IMG/VR virus record: IMGVR_UViG_3300006923_000064
Coordinates: 1 to 37,874 of that record
Source: a virus
Direction: 5' to 3' (one strand)
DNA: 37,874 nucleotides
Part shown: positions 10,723 to 20,700 of the stretch, piece by piece
Layout: each line of letters opens with the position of its first letter
Numbering within the stretch: the first letter of the stretch is position 1
Made by a program: the position numbers and the translations under genes
Notes under the pieces: model-generated
The model's database searches: none
What the model was told of the DNA's origin: nothing
Seen by the model: the letters and a program-made list of their open reading frames with translations, nothing else

Positions 10723-13350
10723 CTAAAGTTCCGCATCTGCTTCATAATGAAAAGTTAATATGTCTAATGGGACATATCCTTGCAACAATTTCACCATCAT
10801 TCCACCATCAGTACCGCCTATTGAATTTATTGAAGATTTGGTGTTCGTACTAATTCTTGACACCCCATTAAACCCCTTGGTTCCAGAAGCATTTTTCATA
10901 CTTCTATTTGCGGTTCTATTGAAACCCTGATTAATCTCTCCATTTGGACCCCACACCTTAACCGAAGGGTTGGTTCTCATTTTATGTGGGAACTTACAAA
11001 CAAACTCACTACTATTTGCTGCTACAATATCAAAGGAACTTGCATCCGCTTTTTGGGTATTTAATAATGTAACGGTGCCAGGATAACAATCTTTATTATA
11101 TGATGTCTGATAGTAATACTCACATTTTCTGAGTTCTTCATCTCTATCAATTTCGTTATAGAATACACTACCATCTCCATCTTCCAATTTAAATTGTGCC
11201 ACAGACAAAGTTCCAGCGTATTCGATTCCATTATCTTGATCGGTGAAATATACAGACATTGCACTATAAGCGTTGTTTGATGTTCCGGTTATTCCAGCAG
11301 GAGCAGCAAATGTTTTCTTATATTTTGTCCACGAAGTTGTTGGTGAAAACGTACCTAAATCAGTTCTGGTTTCTGCACTTCCATCAGCACTGCGAATAAA
11401 CGACACACCCATCGTTCCACCAGCAACAGAGCCTTTATGGTAAAAAGAAAAGGACATAACTCTATCACTAAATTTGGTGGAACCCTCAAGTCGTTGATCT
11501 ATTCGGTGATAATGTCCACTGGTAGATCCTGCTCCACCAGTCACAAATGCACCTTTTACATTTGCATAATAATCGGGGAACCCAGGAACTGAAGTTTGGT
11601 AATCATTAAACGATTGTTTCTGTATAGAGAAATCTCTAGTTGCTCCGCTCAACGAACCCGAAACGCACTTCCAACGATCTGCAAAATATTGATTTGCAGA
11701 TGACATCGCGGATCCCACACCATTTCCTCTTCTCCAATAATACAAACTACCGTTTGTTAGATAATTTTGCATCTTACCAGTGGTGTTAGTTGGAGTGGTT
11801 GCAGAATATGATGTCAGTTCTTCTGGTCTGTCATTTTGTACGCCCCCAACATGAACAACTGCATTACTTCCATCCAGAATAGTTGCAATGGGTTTCCAAT
11901 ATGGGTCGCCTCCCATGTTGTTGTAAAAATCTTCGGTGTCGCTTGTAAGACCACCGTCAAGCCCAAGAATGGCAGGACCATTATTTACATTAAAGTCTAC
12001 ATTATCGTTATTTGTGATGAGACCAGAAGTAATAATGGTGATTGTATTCGCAGCAGTATCTTCTACGCCAGCAATACCCAAAACACTTCTGGCATTTTCA
12101 TCTAATGCACTTGCTAACGTATAACCCGTTACATCTGTGGTTGAGCGAGAAATAACATCACCTGAAGTAAATCCATGTGTATTGTTAATTGCTATTCTAT
12201 GAGTATTGTAAACATCCGCAGTACCATATTCACCACCAGATGCCCCATAAAGTGCCACAATTGCACTATCTGGAACTATCACTTGACCTCGGAAATGGGC
12301 AAATATACCTGCGGTTTCTCCAACCGCATACATGACCGGTTTAGATACAACTTTATCATAAGACAAACCTAAACCAGAGGGTTGTGAAGAAGATAATGCT
12401 CCCTCGCCCGTGGTGGAGAGGTAATAAACACACCCAGGAGAAAGATCGGAAGTTCCAATAACACCAGAGAAATCTCCGTGAATTTCACCAGAGAAAGTAA
12501 CATCAAAATTGTCTTCGTCTAGAATTCGGGATACGAGTCCAATTACTTCTGCATTCTTTGGTTCATAATCACTACCATCACCCATAGTTGCACCTGCTAC
12601 AGATGAAACATAATTAGTACCATCAAAACGAATTGCAGTACCAAAAGTAAATCCGTGTGCTGTCTGATTTATTCTTTTGTGGTTTACACCACTTGTTATT
12701 TTAACCATCCCGTTACTAAGAACAGAGGCGAGTTGATCTCGGTTATGATTATATAAACGAATCTCATCGAAGGTGGTCCCAGCACTCATACCAACATCGG
12801 TTGTATACCCTTGTCCCGGTCCTGCAAATTCTAGATAGTTGTTTGTTTCGTTTGATCCAAATTGTAGTTTGGTTCCTATAGTAGAATCAAATCTAAGGTT
12901 CTGTTCTGTAAACCAATATCCATTTTGGTTAAGCCAATATGGTCCGCTAAATCCATTTAGAGAATAAGTCTCACCACCATCCGCTGTATAACCCCCAATA
13001 GACGGACCAATTACAATACCAGCGGTTGTTCCCATTATTACTGCTGGTGTTTCGTCTCGGTTAATGTTTAGTAATTCATTCTCAAAATAAACACCACCAG
13101 TAAACACAACATCTTGTGTGAATGTCACACCCTTATCGATTATATCATTAAGTTCTATATTCAGCATACCGCCTGCTATTTCGACGGTCGCCGTAACACC
13201 TCCTCTTTCAGCCGAGGCTATATCCAAATCATAAATCTTCAGATCGTTAAGTTTCTGAATGATATCAACGTTGGTTTTTTGCCGCCAGGACTCAAACGTA
13301 TGATTTATTTCAACGTCTTGGATATCATAGTTGTTATTTTCTACGCCCAT
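10723..13350 (-). CDS. Tail fibre protein with carbohydrate-binding-like C-terminal domain
   Basis: An 875-residue virion protein. Residues 1-80 are an attachment-like N-terminus with a short helix. Residues about 80-230 are Gly-rich beta fibre. Two copies of an HGF...G..I module follow at about 230-365 and 380-500 (AEVIGLVSRI in the first), related to the module at the start of the downstream collar fibre. From about 524 to the end is a domain seen in many tail fibres: an opening like NYLTNGSLYYWRRG, a DRW motif, a jelly-roll-like middle and a close with QFKLEDG then EELRKCEYYYQ. That domain is known as a carbohydrate-binding-like fibre tip. AAAGG lies 7 nt before the ATG. The gene follows a 38-bp gap holding a possible late promoter. 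Confidence 0.8.
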   Translation of the reverse strand: MGVENNNYDIQDVEINHTFESWRQKTNVDIIQKLNDLKIYDLDIASAERGGVTATVEIAGGMLNIELNDIIDKGVTFTQDVVFTGGVYFENELLNINRDETPAVIMGTTAGIVIGPSIGGYTADGGETYSLNGFSGPYWLNQNGYWFTEQNLRFDSTIGTKLQFGSNETNNYLEFAGPGQGYTTDVGMSAGTTFDEIRLYNHNRDQLASVLSNGMVKITSGVNHKRINQTAHGFTFGTAIRFDGTNYVSSVAGATMGDGSDYEPKNAEVIGLVSRILDEDNFDVTFSGEIHGDFSGVIGTSDLSPGCVYYLSTTGEGALSSSQPSGLGLSYDKVVSKPVMYAVGETAGIFAHFRGQVIVPDSAIVALYGASGGEYGTADVYNTHRIAINNTHGFTSGDVISRSTTDVTGYTLASALDENARSVLGIAGVEDTAANTITIITSGLITNNDNVDFNVNNGPAILGLDGGLTSDTEDFYNNMGGDPYWKPIATILDGSNAVVHVGGVQNDRPEELTSYSATTPTNTTGKMQNYLTNGSLYYWRRGNGVGSAMSSANQYFADRWKCVSGSLSGATRDFSIQKQSFNDYQTSVPGFPDYYANVKGAFVTGGAGSTSGHYHRIDQRLEGSTKFSDRVMSFSFYHKGSVAGGTMGVSFIRSADGSAETRTDLGTFSPTTSWTKYKKTFAAPAGITGTSNNAYSAMSVYFTDQDNGIEYAGTLSVAQFKLEDGDGSVFYNEIDRDEELRKCEYYYQTSYNKDCYPGTVTLLNTQKADASSFDIVAANSSEFVCKFPHKMRTNPSVKVWGPNGEINQGFNRTANRSMKNASGTKGFNGVSRISTNTKSSINSIGGTDGGMMVKLLQGYVPLDILTFHYEADAEL

Positions 13351-13357
13351 TCAAAAA

Positions 13358-13380
13358 CCTTTCGTGTATACCTTTATATA
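13358..13380 (-). promoter_or_regulatory. Possible late promoter and ribosome site before the 875-aa fibre gene
   Basis: In the 38-bp gap the minus strand reads TATATAAA (13373-13380) and, closer to the start, AAAGG (13358-13362, 7 nt from the ATG). TATATAAA resembles the T4-type late promoter box TATAAATA but is not identical. This is one of the few gaps long enough for a promoter in the minus train. Confidence 0.35.
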
Positions 13381-13388
13381 GCATTTTT

Positions 13389-15398
13389 TTACGAAGTAAA
13401 ATTAACATCCCAACAAAAACCGATGTCTTCGTCGCAGTTTTCTGATATATCAGTCATGATATTTTTGCTATAAGAATATCGAACCAGAGGAGGACCGACA
13501 TACCCCCCTTCCAAAATATCATGGTAATAATCTCTAAGGGGTGCTGGTGGGTGGACAAATCTTAATTCTCTCGGATCAACACCCTCCTGTCCTGGCCATA
13601 TGTCTGGTAGTTTATATTCTATATCAATAATAGGAACAAAAACAGATTGATTTGTTAAAGAGAGAGAATCCATTGTTAGTGTTTTTATTTTATCAACAGT
13701 TTCTGTGATGTTACTACTACCAAAAGCACCAACATCTAAATTGGACGGATATTTACTATCAACCATTTCCTCTAATGATGTGGAAACGTAGGGGATATAC
13801 ATGGGGGATTGGGGGTGGAAAAACCGAAGGTCATCTGTTATACCAAATCCTGATGATGGTATAATTCCAAATGCAGAGTTAACTCCCAGTGCAAAATCAA
13901 ACCTATCATCATAATAATATTGTTCAACAAGACCATTACCAATAAATCCTGTCATGTATCCTTTAAAATACTCTTTATCATAAAAACGATAATCCCACAC
14001 AGCAGAATTTGAATTTAAAGATAGTCTATTTTTTTCTCTGTCATCCAATTGAGTCGTACTATCGGAAAATGAATCTCTAAATCCATATTTGTTAAATATG
14101 TTGAAATATTCCTTTACTGAAGGATATTCATATAATTCAATTTGAACCAAATCAATATCATCACTAACATCCACATAATTGGAAGAGTATCCCAATGTTT
14201 CTAGAAATCTAACAACTTCTTTTTTCATTATAGGAATATCATTGGTATCTACATCGTCGGTTCCGGTCGAGAGCATGAATCCCAAAAGACAATCATATGC
14301 TTCTTGCCATGTTGGTTCCCAGTCATCGTTCTCACCAAAACACCCAAACGATGTGTAATCGTATAAATCCGGATCATCGTATCCGTTTAGGCTGTGAAGA
14401 ACATCTTCTGTTCCTATTGAGTATGTGGTATCATCAAAAGGAAAAGACTTGAGGGATTGAAAAAATCCCCCAACATAAGTTCCATCTCCTGGTCCATCGC
14501 TGTCACCGCGTCCCCCAAACACATATGGAGACAAACTGCCCGTATAGACTGGCACATAATGAATTCCGTTCACCTTAAAGTGTATCCTATATGCTCCGGG
14601 GGCATTATGGTTTGGGTATCCAGCAGCATTATCCAAAAGAAGATTATCTTTATCTTGACCTGGTTTCACCAATACTTCGCTAAAAGAAATTCCAAAAATA
14701 TAAGAAACGTTCGGAAAGTGCCATAACAATTCTTCCGGAAATGCTTGTGGTATTGTATCGTTTATTGCATTTTCTTCATTAGGCGGATACGGATCCCCCG
14801 AGTCACTATCCGTGTCACTAAAGTTTGACATATAATATTTAACGGCAGCAGACCACCCAAACAAATCAATAGAATATTCTTGATTCAGTTCTAAAATGTA
14901 AGATACGGACCTATTCTTTGGATACACATATATTTTACCCGGTCCTATAGTGATTCTCTTGAAGTCTCTAAAATTAGAATAGTTACTTACTCCATTCCCT
15001 TCCGCCAACCAATCTCCGACACCACTAGTCCCGCCTCCAACATTAATATCACCATAGACATTATTGTAAGTATCAATAGCAGATTCTGGAAGATGCGTTG
15101 AATCATTGGTCACTTCGTACTTACATTTAAATTGAACCTCGTCAACCCAACCATTTCCCAATCCCAATTTATCCCCCTCCAACATGAGACGAAATTGATT
15201 TTGAAGAAGTGTTTGTAATTCAGTCAGTTCCCTTGCCTGTAGAACATAGCCTGGTCGGACACCAATCTGTTTATGGTTTTTATTGATGTCGTAGTTGTCG
15301 TTATTTGGGCTGTGGGTTTTGAAAAACCCAAGAGACTGCTCTCCCAATTCGGGAACATATGCCTTCTTGGTTCCTAATATATCATTTTGAAGTGTCAA
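13389..15398 (-). CDS. DUF4815-like virion structural protein, long paralogue, TTG start
   Basis: A 669-residue protein. The signature RPGYVLQARELTELQTLLQN (residues about 48-67) matches the N-terminal pattern of DUF4815-type structural proteins of T4-like marine phages. After it come a glycine/asparagine-rich beta region and a PGAYRIHFK-type segment, also found in the upstream paralogue (GAVRYQIDLS). The first in-frame ATG lies far inside the protein, after the conserved motif. The start is therefore taken as TTG at 15398, 3 nt after the previous stop and preceded by GGGGG at about 7 nt. It lies between gp8 and the fibres, where T4 has gp9 and gp10, so it may connect fibres to the baseplate. 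That role is inferred from position. Confidence 0.7.
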   Translation of the reverse strand: MTLQNDILGTKKAYVPELGEQSLGFFKTHSPNNDNYDINKNHKQIGVRPGYVLQARELTELQTLLQNQFRLMLEGDKLGLGNGWVDEVQFKCKYEVTNDSTHLPESAIDTYNNVYGDINVGGGTSGVGDWLAEGNGVSNYSNFRDFKRITIGPGKIYVYPKNRSVSYILELNQEYSIDLFGWSAAVKYYMSNFSDTDSDSGDPYPPNEENAINDTIPQAFPEELLWHFPNVSYIFGISFSEVLVKPGQDKDNLLLDNAAGYPNHNAPGAYRIHFKVNGIHYVPVYTGSLSPYVFGGRGDSDGPGDGTYVGGFFQSLKSFPFDDTTYSIGTEDVLHSLNGYDDPDLYDYTSFGCFGENDDWEPTWQEAYDCLLGFMLSTGTDDVDTNDIPIMKKEVVRFLETLGYSSNYVDVSDDIDLVQIELYEYPSVKEYFNIFNKYGFRDSFSDSTTQLDDREKNRLSLNSNSAVWDYRFYDKEYFKGYMTGFIGNGLVEQYYYDDRFDFALGVNSAFGIIPSSGFGITDDLRFFHPQSPMYIPYVSTSLEEMVDSKYPSNLDVGAFGSSNITETVDKIKTLTMDSLSLTNQSVFVPIIDIEYKLPDIWPGQEGVDPRELRFVHPPAPLRDYYHDILEGGYVGPPLVRYSYSKNIMTDISENCDEDIGFCWDVNFTS

Positions 15399-15401
15399 CG
15401 T

Positions 15402-16325
15402 TTAACCCCCACCATATACATTACCAGAATTAGTATCATCCTCATTGAACATTCTAGCATTAATATTAATCCCCTCTATGTATTCATATAGGGGTGTACT
15501 AGGCGGAAATGTGCATTCATAATCTCCATTGGCTAGTGCGACATAATTAGATGAATTATATTCTGTGTGTAAAAATCTAAATTCGTCTTCATTGACAATA
15601 AGATTTTCACTATTACCAGTTGGTTCATATGTCCAATAAAACAGAGGTAAGAAACCCTCATCATCAAACCCATAATAATTTTCTTTGATGTTGTTATTCA
15701 CATTAGTGTGGAGATGGGTATTTTTATTTGAATCAGTAGTTATGGTTTCTACCCTATAATCAATCCCCATGGAAAGGTCTATTTGGTATCTCACTGCTCC
15801 CGGTGCATTAAAATTAGGAAATCCTGTTGCATTATCATATAAATCCATATCTTGTTCTGGTGACACTGTGTTCTCTGAATAATTCAATCCAAAAAACACA
15901 ACTTTCGCCTCTGTGGCAACATCAGTCATATCCACCGACCAAGACAATTGTTCAATGCTTCCGTAATTATATCTTACAAAATATCCAATTCTGTTTTTTG
16001 GTTTAACATAAACATATCCTGGACTAATCGTCACATTGCTAGTATATGTTCTGCTTGGTGTTCCATTATCATGAAGTATGTCTGTGTGCCATAAGTACAT
16101 TTCGTTTAGTTTTATTATTGAACCATTTGCATATCCAATATCTTCTGCAAAGGTTGATATTTGATTTTGAATTATAGATTGCAGTTCTATTACCTCTCTA
16201 GCCTGCAAACTATACCCTGGACGAAACCCTACTTGTAGGAAGTTCGTACTGGGAACCCATGTGTCTATGTTGGGAGCATTGAGGTTATCTTCTCTTGCCG
16301 AGAAGTATGATCTTGGTTCGGGCAT
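15402..16325 (-). CDS. DUF4815-like virion structural protein, short paralogue
   Basis: A 307-residue protein sharing with the next gene the motif RPGYSLQAREVIELQSIIQN (residues about 33-52), the ISPGYVYVKPKNR strand and the FPNFNAPGAVRY segment. It is the 669-residue paralogue without its long C-terminal half, so the pair looks like a duplication followed by extension or loss. AGGA lies about 10 nt before the ATG, inside the 3' end of gp8, and one base separates the two genes. It is likely a baseplate or fibre-connector component. No enzymatic motif is seen. Confidence 0.7.
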   Translation of the reverse strand: MPEPRSYFSAREDNLNAPNIDTWVPSTNFLQVGFRPGYSLQAREVIELQSIIQNQISTFAEDIGYANGSIIKLNEMYLWHTDILHDNGTPSRTYTSNVTISPGYVYVKPKNRIGYFVRYNYGSIEQLSWSVDMTDVATEAKVVFFGLNYSENTVSPEQDMDLYDNATGFPNFNAPGAVRYQIDLSMGIDYRVETITTDSNKNTHLHTNVNNNIKENYYGFDDEGFLPLFYWTYEPTGNSENLIVNEDEFRFLHTEYNSSNYVALANGDYECTFPPSTPLYEYIEGININARMFNEDDTNSGNVYGGG

Positions 16326-16326
16326 A

Positions 16327-17781
16327 TTATATTTCCTGCAAGAATACTAGGTTTGCTGCTTGTGTGTTAGATATTACTAAATCTTCATCTAGATAATTTA
16401 TGTATAAGGTTTCCCCTGTGTTTCTTTTTATTTGAGAATCCTCAAATACAGGATCAGCGGACTCTATAGTAAATTTGTTGGCGGTCCAATTTCCCGAAAC
16501 CATTTTTGTTTGTACACTATTAGAATTTTTGAATCCGCCGGTTCCAGAATAAAAAGAAACTTCCACATCTGCTCTCGTTTCTCCCGTATATCCAGCCGGT
16601 CTTCCGAAGTAAGTAACAACACCAGCAACATCATTAGAACCATAGTCTCTAATTTCACCACCAACATATGCAGTTTGATTTGCTCCCGAATATTCACACG
16701 TAACTCCTTTTATTGTAAATTTCTGGGATAATCTATATCCATTTCTAATATTACTTACCGTTTCACTACCAGCAACTGTATTATAGTTTCCTGCTAACAT
16801 GAAGTCCTTCGCAATTCCATACACATTGAACACTCTTTGTCGCATTAAAGGTTGAATATCGTCCGCACTGATAATGATATTATACATCAATTTATCGACG
16901 TAAAGATATGAATCCGAATCTTGGCGTTGTATTGATCTGTTTTCGGGAGACAATATTAACTTGATCTTATTTTCAACTTCTTCGCTTGTATGTGATGTTG
17001 GTGTTGTTTGAACTTTTATGTTTGCAAAGTTATATCCAGATCCTCCATTATTTACTACTATACCTCCCACTACACCTTTATTTACCACTAAACTTACAGA
17101 TGCAACTTTATCTCCATCTCCTATTACTTCAATGGTGGGGGAATCTGTATCAAACGTTATTGTTTCCGACAAATCAACAGATGCTCGTAATATTTTTCCA
17201 GATTTTCCTTTTTCAGAACGATACTGAGAAGTTGCTGTGCCAGTCGAATCACTTCTTATTTCTGTTATTGATGTTCTCTTCACCGGCATATAGTCAACAC
17301 CATTAACCGTCTTTAAGAAGTCGGAAAGATCTCCATCTATCGTATAAATATATTTCCAAGTATATCCATCAGCAAGGGTTGTTGGAGAAGAGGATCTACC
17401 TGTAGGTTCAATGGTTGATACACTATTGCTGCTGCTTTCACCGTACGGTTTATTTTCTAAACAAACATAAACATTATCTTGAGAGTTTTTTACATAGTAA
17501 ATCTTACTTTTAAGGTTTGCACTCGAATCATATATGTCATATATTATTCCAGATGTCCAGTCGTATCGTTTTACAACCTTAGCAACATTAGTTTTTTTAC
17601 CGGAAACGTTTCCGAACAAAACATAAGCAAATGTTGCTGCTGATCTAGCATCTCGCTCTGCATCGATTGAATTGTCGTTTGGAGAGTTTGGACTATAACC
17701 CATAAAGAAATATTGGTTTCCGAAATTGTTCAAATATGAATCAATGATGTTTTTTTTGAATGATTTATAAGATCTGCTCAT
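16327..17781 (-). CDS. gp8: Baseplate wedge subunit gp8
   Basis: gp8 is the peripheral wedge protein that bridges the gp7/gp10 part of the T4 baseplate. This 484-residue protein (T4 gp8 is 334) shows the family pattern in order: RYDW (72-75), NVYVCLEN (103-110), an IEPTGRSS stretch, DGYTWKYIYTI (138-148) and MPVKR (165-169). The extra length is a Gly-rich beta segment at about 190-260 (VVNNGGSGYNFANIKV) and a longer C-terminus. GAGGA lies 8 nt before the ATG and overlaps the stop of the previous gene. Its position after the gp7-like genes is the T4 order. Confidence 0.85.
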   Translation of the reverse strand: MSRSYKSFKKNIIDSYLNNFGNQYFFMGYSPNSPNDNSIDAERDARSAATFAYVLFGNVSGKKTNVAKVVKRYDWTSGIIYDIYDSSANLKSKIYYVKNSQDNVYVCLENKPYGESSSNSVSTIEPTGRSSSPTTLADGYTWKYIYTIDGDLSDFLKTVNGVDYMPVKRTSITEIRSDSTGTATSQYRSEKGKSGKILRASVDLSETITFDTDSPTIEVIGDGDKVASVSLVVNKGVVGGIVVNNGGSGYNFANIKVQTTPTSHTSEEVENKIKLILSPENRSIQRQDSDSYLYVDKLMYNIIISADDIQPLMRQRVFNVYGIAKDFMLAGNYNTVAGSETVSNIRNGYRLSQKFTIKGVTCEYSGANQTAYVGGEIRDYGSNDVAGVVTYFGRPAGYTGETRADVEVSFYSGTGGFKNSNSVQTKMVSGNWTANKFTIESADPVFEDSQIKRNTGETLYINYLDEDLVISNTQAANLVFLQEI

Positions 17782-17790
17782 TGTTATTCC

Positions 17791-20700
17791 TCAGTATTGT
17801 AACGACCCAGTTGGTCCATCCGGAAGACCAACAAGAAGGGGATTGCCTGTATATTGGTCGTTGTTGCCAATATTTGGTGATTGACCTAATGCGCCAGGAG
17901 CATTTTGGAGTACCTTCACTATATCTATGGAAAGATAGTTTGCATATTGAATTTCAATATTACCAAATGACATCGCTTCTCCCAGCGTATAACCAGAATT
18001 TTCTGGAGATCCGCTTGGCCCTGTGGCGTGAGATGCCCATATGTTTGGGTGATTAAATATCATCCAGTAGTTATACCCGTAATATTGTGCAGTTTCATAT
18101 CCATAAGATGAACCCGCCGTTCCATACGGATAACTTAGATTGGAATGTGCGGTAAAACCATCTTCCGGAACCAATGCAAAGGTATTTCCGTTCCAGTTGT
18201 CTCCTGTTGCCATGGCATTATATCCTTCTGGATATAAATCTACTTCTTCTTGATTATATCGGAGATTTTGAATGGTATTAAATGTGTATGGGAGGTAATG
18301 TCCTACTATTCCAAGTTCAGTTGACACAATCTCACCTTCGTCCATTCCAGTTCCACCCAACACATCATCCAATCGGGCATTTCCGAAGAATTGCAGTCCA
18401 GCGGGATGCATCATTCTCCGATATGGAGTCTCATACGAGGAGAACAGAATAGGTGTTATTCCACCATCGTCCCCGCTAGAACCAACGGAAGCAATGTCTA
18501 TTAGGTATGAATAATCTTGCCAAACATTACTATCCTGAATGACTGCTCTACCACTCAATACTCTATCGTCTGGATTATCACCATACCCTAATGGTTCATA
18601 ATCAACGTCTTCTTCTTCGTTGTCACCATACGGAACAACAGATTCTGATTGTAAAATGTAAACATCGGGACTATAATTTTCTAATATGTTGCGTTTGGAA
18701 AACAGAAGTGTTCGTTTAGTTACAATCTCAGAATTTTCTTGTTGTGATTTATTTTCGTAAAGAGATGCACTTTGACTAAATTTTTCATCATAATAAGATA
18801 AAGAATCAAATGTATTTCTTGGAATGAATGTCCCATTTTCATCTTTTGTAAACAAGAAAGATATACCAGCATTATCATTACTGCCAGAGAATGAAGACTC
18901 CCCCCATGAGCAACCTACAACTAACGTCTTATCCTGTAGACTAACAGACCACCCAAACAAATCATCATCCTCCAACAAACTACTCGAATAAACATCATCG
19001 ATGTTTATTTTTTGACTGAAGTCCCAACTATCGGCTATTATATTATATTCATAGATAAAAATTGATCCCCGTTTGTTTGTTCCCGGTGCAACATTTGCGT
19101 TTGGATCTTGTTGTTCGTATGGACACCCTATTATTAAATTAACATCGTTCATCGAAACAGATCTACCGAAAAGAGAATCTGCATTTAATTCAAATCCCCC
19201 TATATCAGAGGAAAAATTACTTTGTATGTTTGAATGATAGTCCCATATACCGGTAGATTGGTTTTTTGTATATAAAAAGACTCGTCCACCAATATCAAGA
19301 GGACCAAATCTACTTTTAGTCGGAGCCGAAATCGCCATCCAAATATCTGTAGCCGATATTGAGTATCCAAAACTATCGTCTAATATATGCGATTTTGTTA
19401 TTGTTTGTTTATGAGTCAAATCAGAACCAGAAACATCATAGACATCGACTTTAGGCTCAACTAATGTTAGGTTTTCTTGTGGATGAGAACCACTCGAAAC
19501 AAACAATTCTGAAGAATTAGATTCTAATTTACAGCCGAAATATGATCTATCATATGTTGTCCCATAGGTGTGTCCGACATAACCTAATGAGGTGTTTAAT
19601 ATAACAACACGACCAGCATCTAATGTTTCGCCATGATTTGCTGTCGGGTATCCAACAAAAATATAATCACCATTTTTTTGTGGTGTTGGATTTAAATGAT
19701 CACTTACTAGTAAGTAAGTATCAGCATCATCCAATTCAACATAAAGACTATCAAGTTCATTATTATTTGTAATCTGATCGATGTTTCCATATGAATCAAA
19801 ACTGATTCCTAATAAGGTTTTAAACGGAGTTCCAAAATGTACCACATCTTGAGAAAAATCCAATATAGACAAATTATCAAACGACTTCATATTTACTTTA
19901 GTGAAGGCGGAATATTCTTTTATGTCGGGACATAACTCTGACATTTTAGTTAATGAATATTCGCTATTCCAATATAATTCATAACCAGAAATGCAAAATG
20001 GATCTTCAAAAACATCACACGGCGGCAATCCAAAATCGAATCTGCTTAGTGTTCTTTCTTGTATTGAATTATAATCAGTCAGGCTTTCCCAGTCACCCGT
20101 TGCACTCAATTTGTTTTGAATTTCATTAAGTTGATTTACAAATCGTTCGCCATGGGAATAAGCACCAACCAGGATGGGGGCATCGTCTTCTAGTCGTTGA
20201 ATAAAGTATGGCGAAGAGGAGTCTCCACCAACATATGTATGAGGATAATCGAAAGACGCTCCTATACCACTTTCAATAAAATCATCTAGATGATCCGGAT
20301 ACTGATTATACATGTATGCATAAAATTTACAATCATATAAATCGTCGGAACACCCGCCGAAGTTTAACGAAACAATACTAATTCTATGATCCTGATCACA
20401 TAAAAATGCTGGATATGATTGAATAACATCCTTTAAAATATCCTCGCCCAGTGATACGGGGGGTAAAAATAAAGGGAATTTAAAAGCGTCTATAATATTG
20501 TGGGATTCTTCTATGTCGTTGCAGGGTGCAGAAGGGCAATTGCCTGTGAATTCATATGTTCTGTTGATTTTATCTGATGATAATCCAAATGTCGTACCAC
20601 CAACATACTCGTCAGGATCATTGATGATATTTTGATCGGATGTTTCAGCGCACGGGCTGCATGAATAATCACCTGCATCATAACCTGCATCATTCAAATA

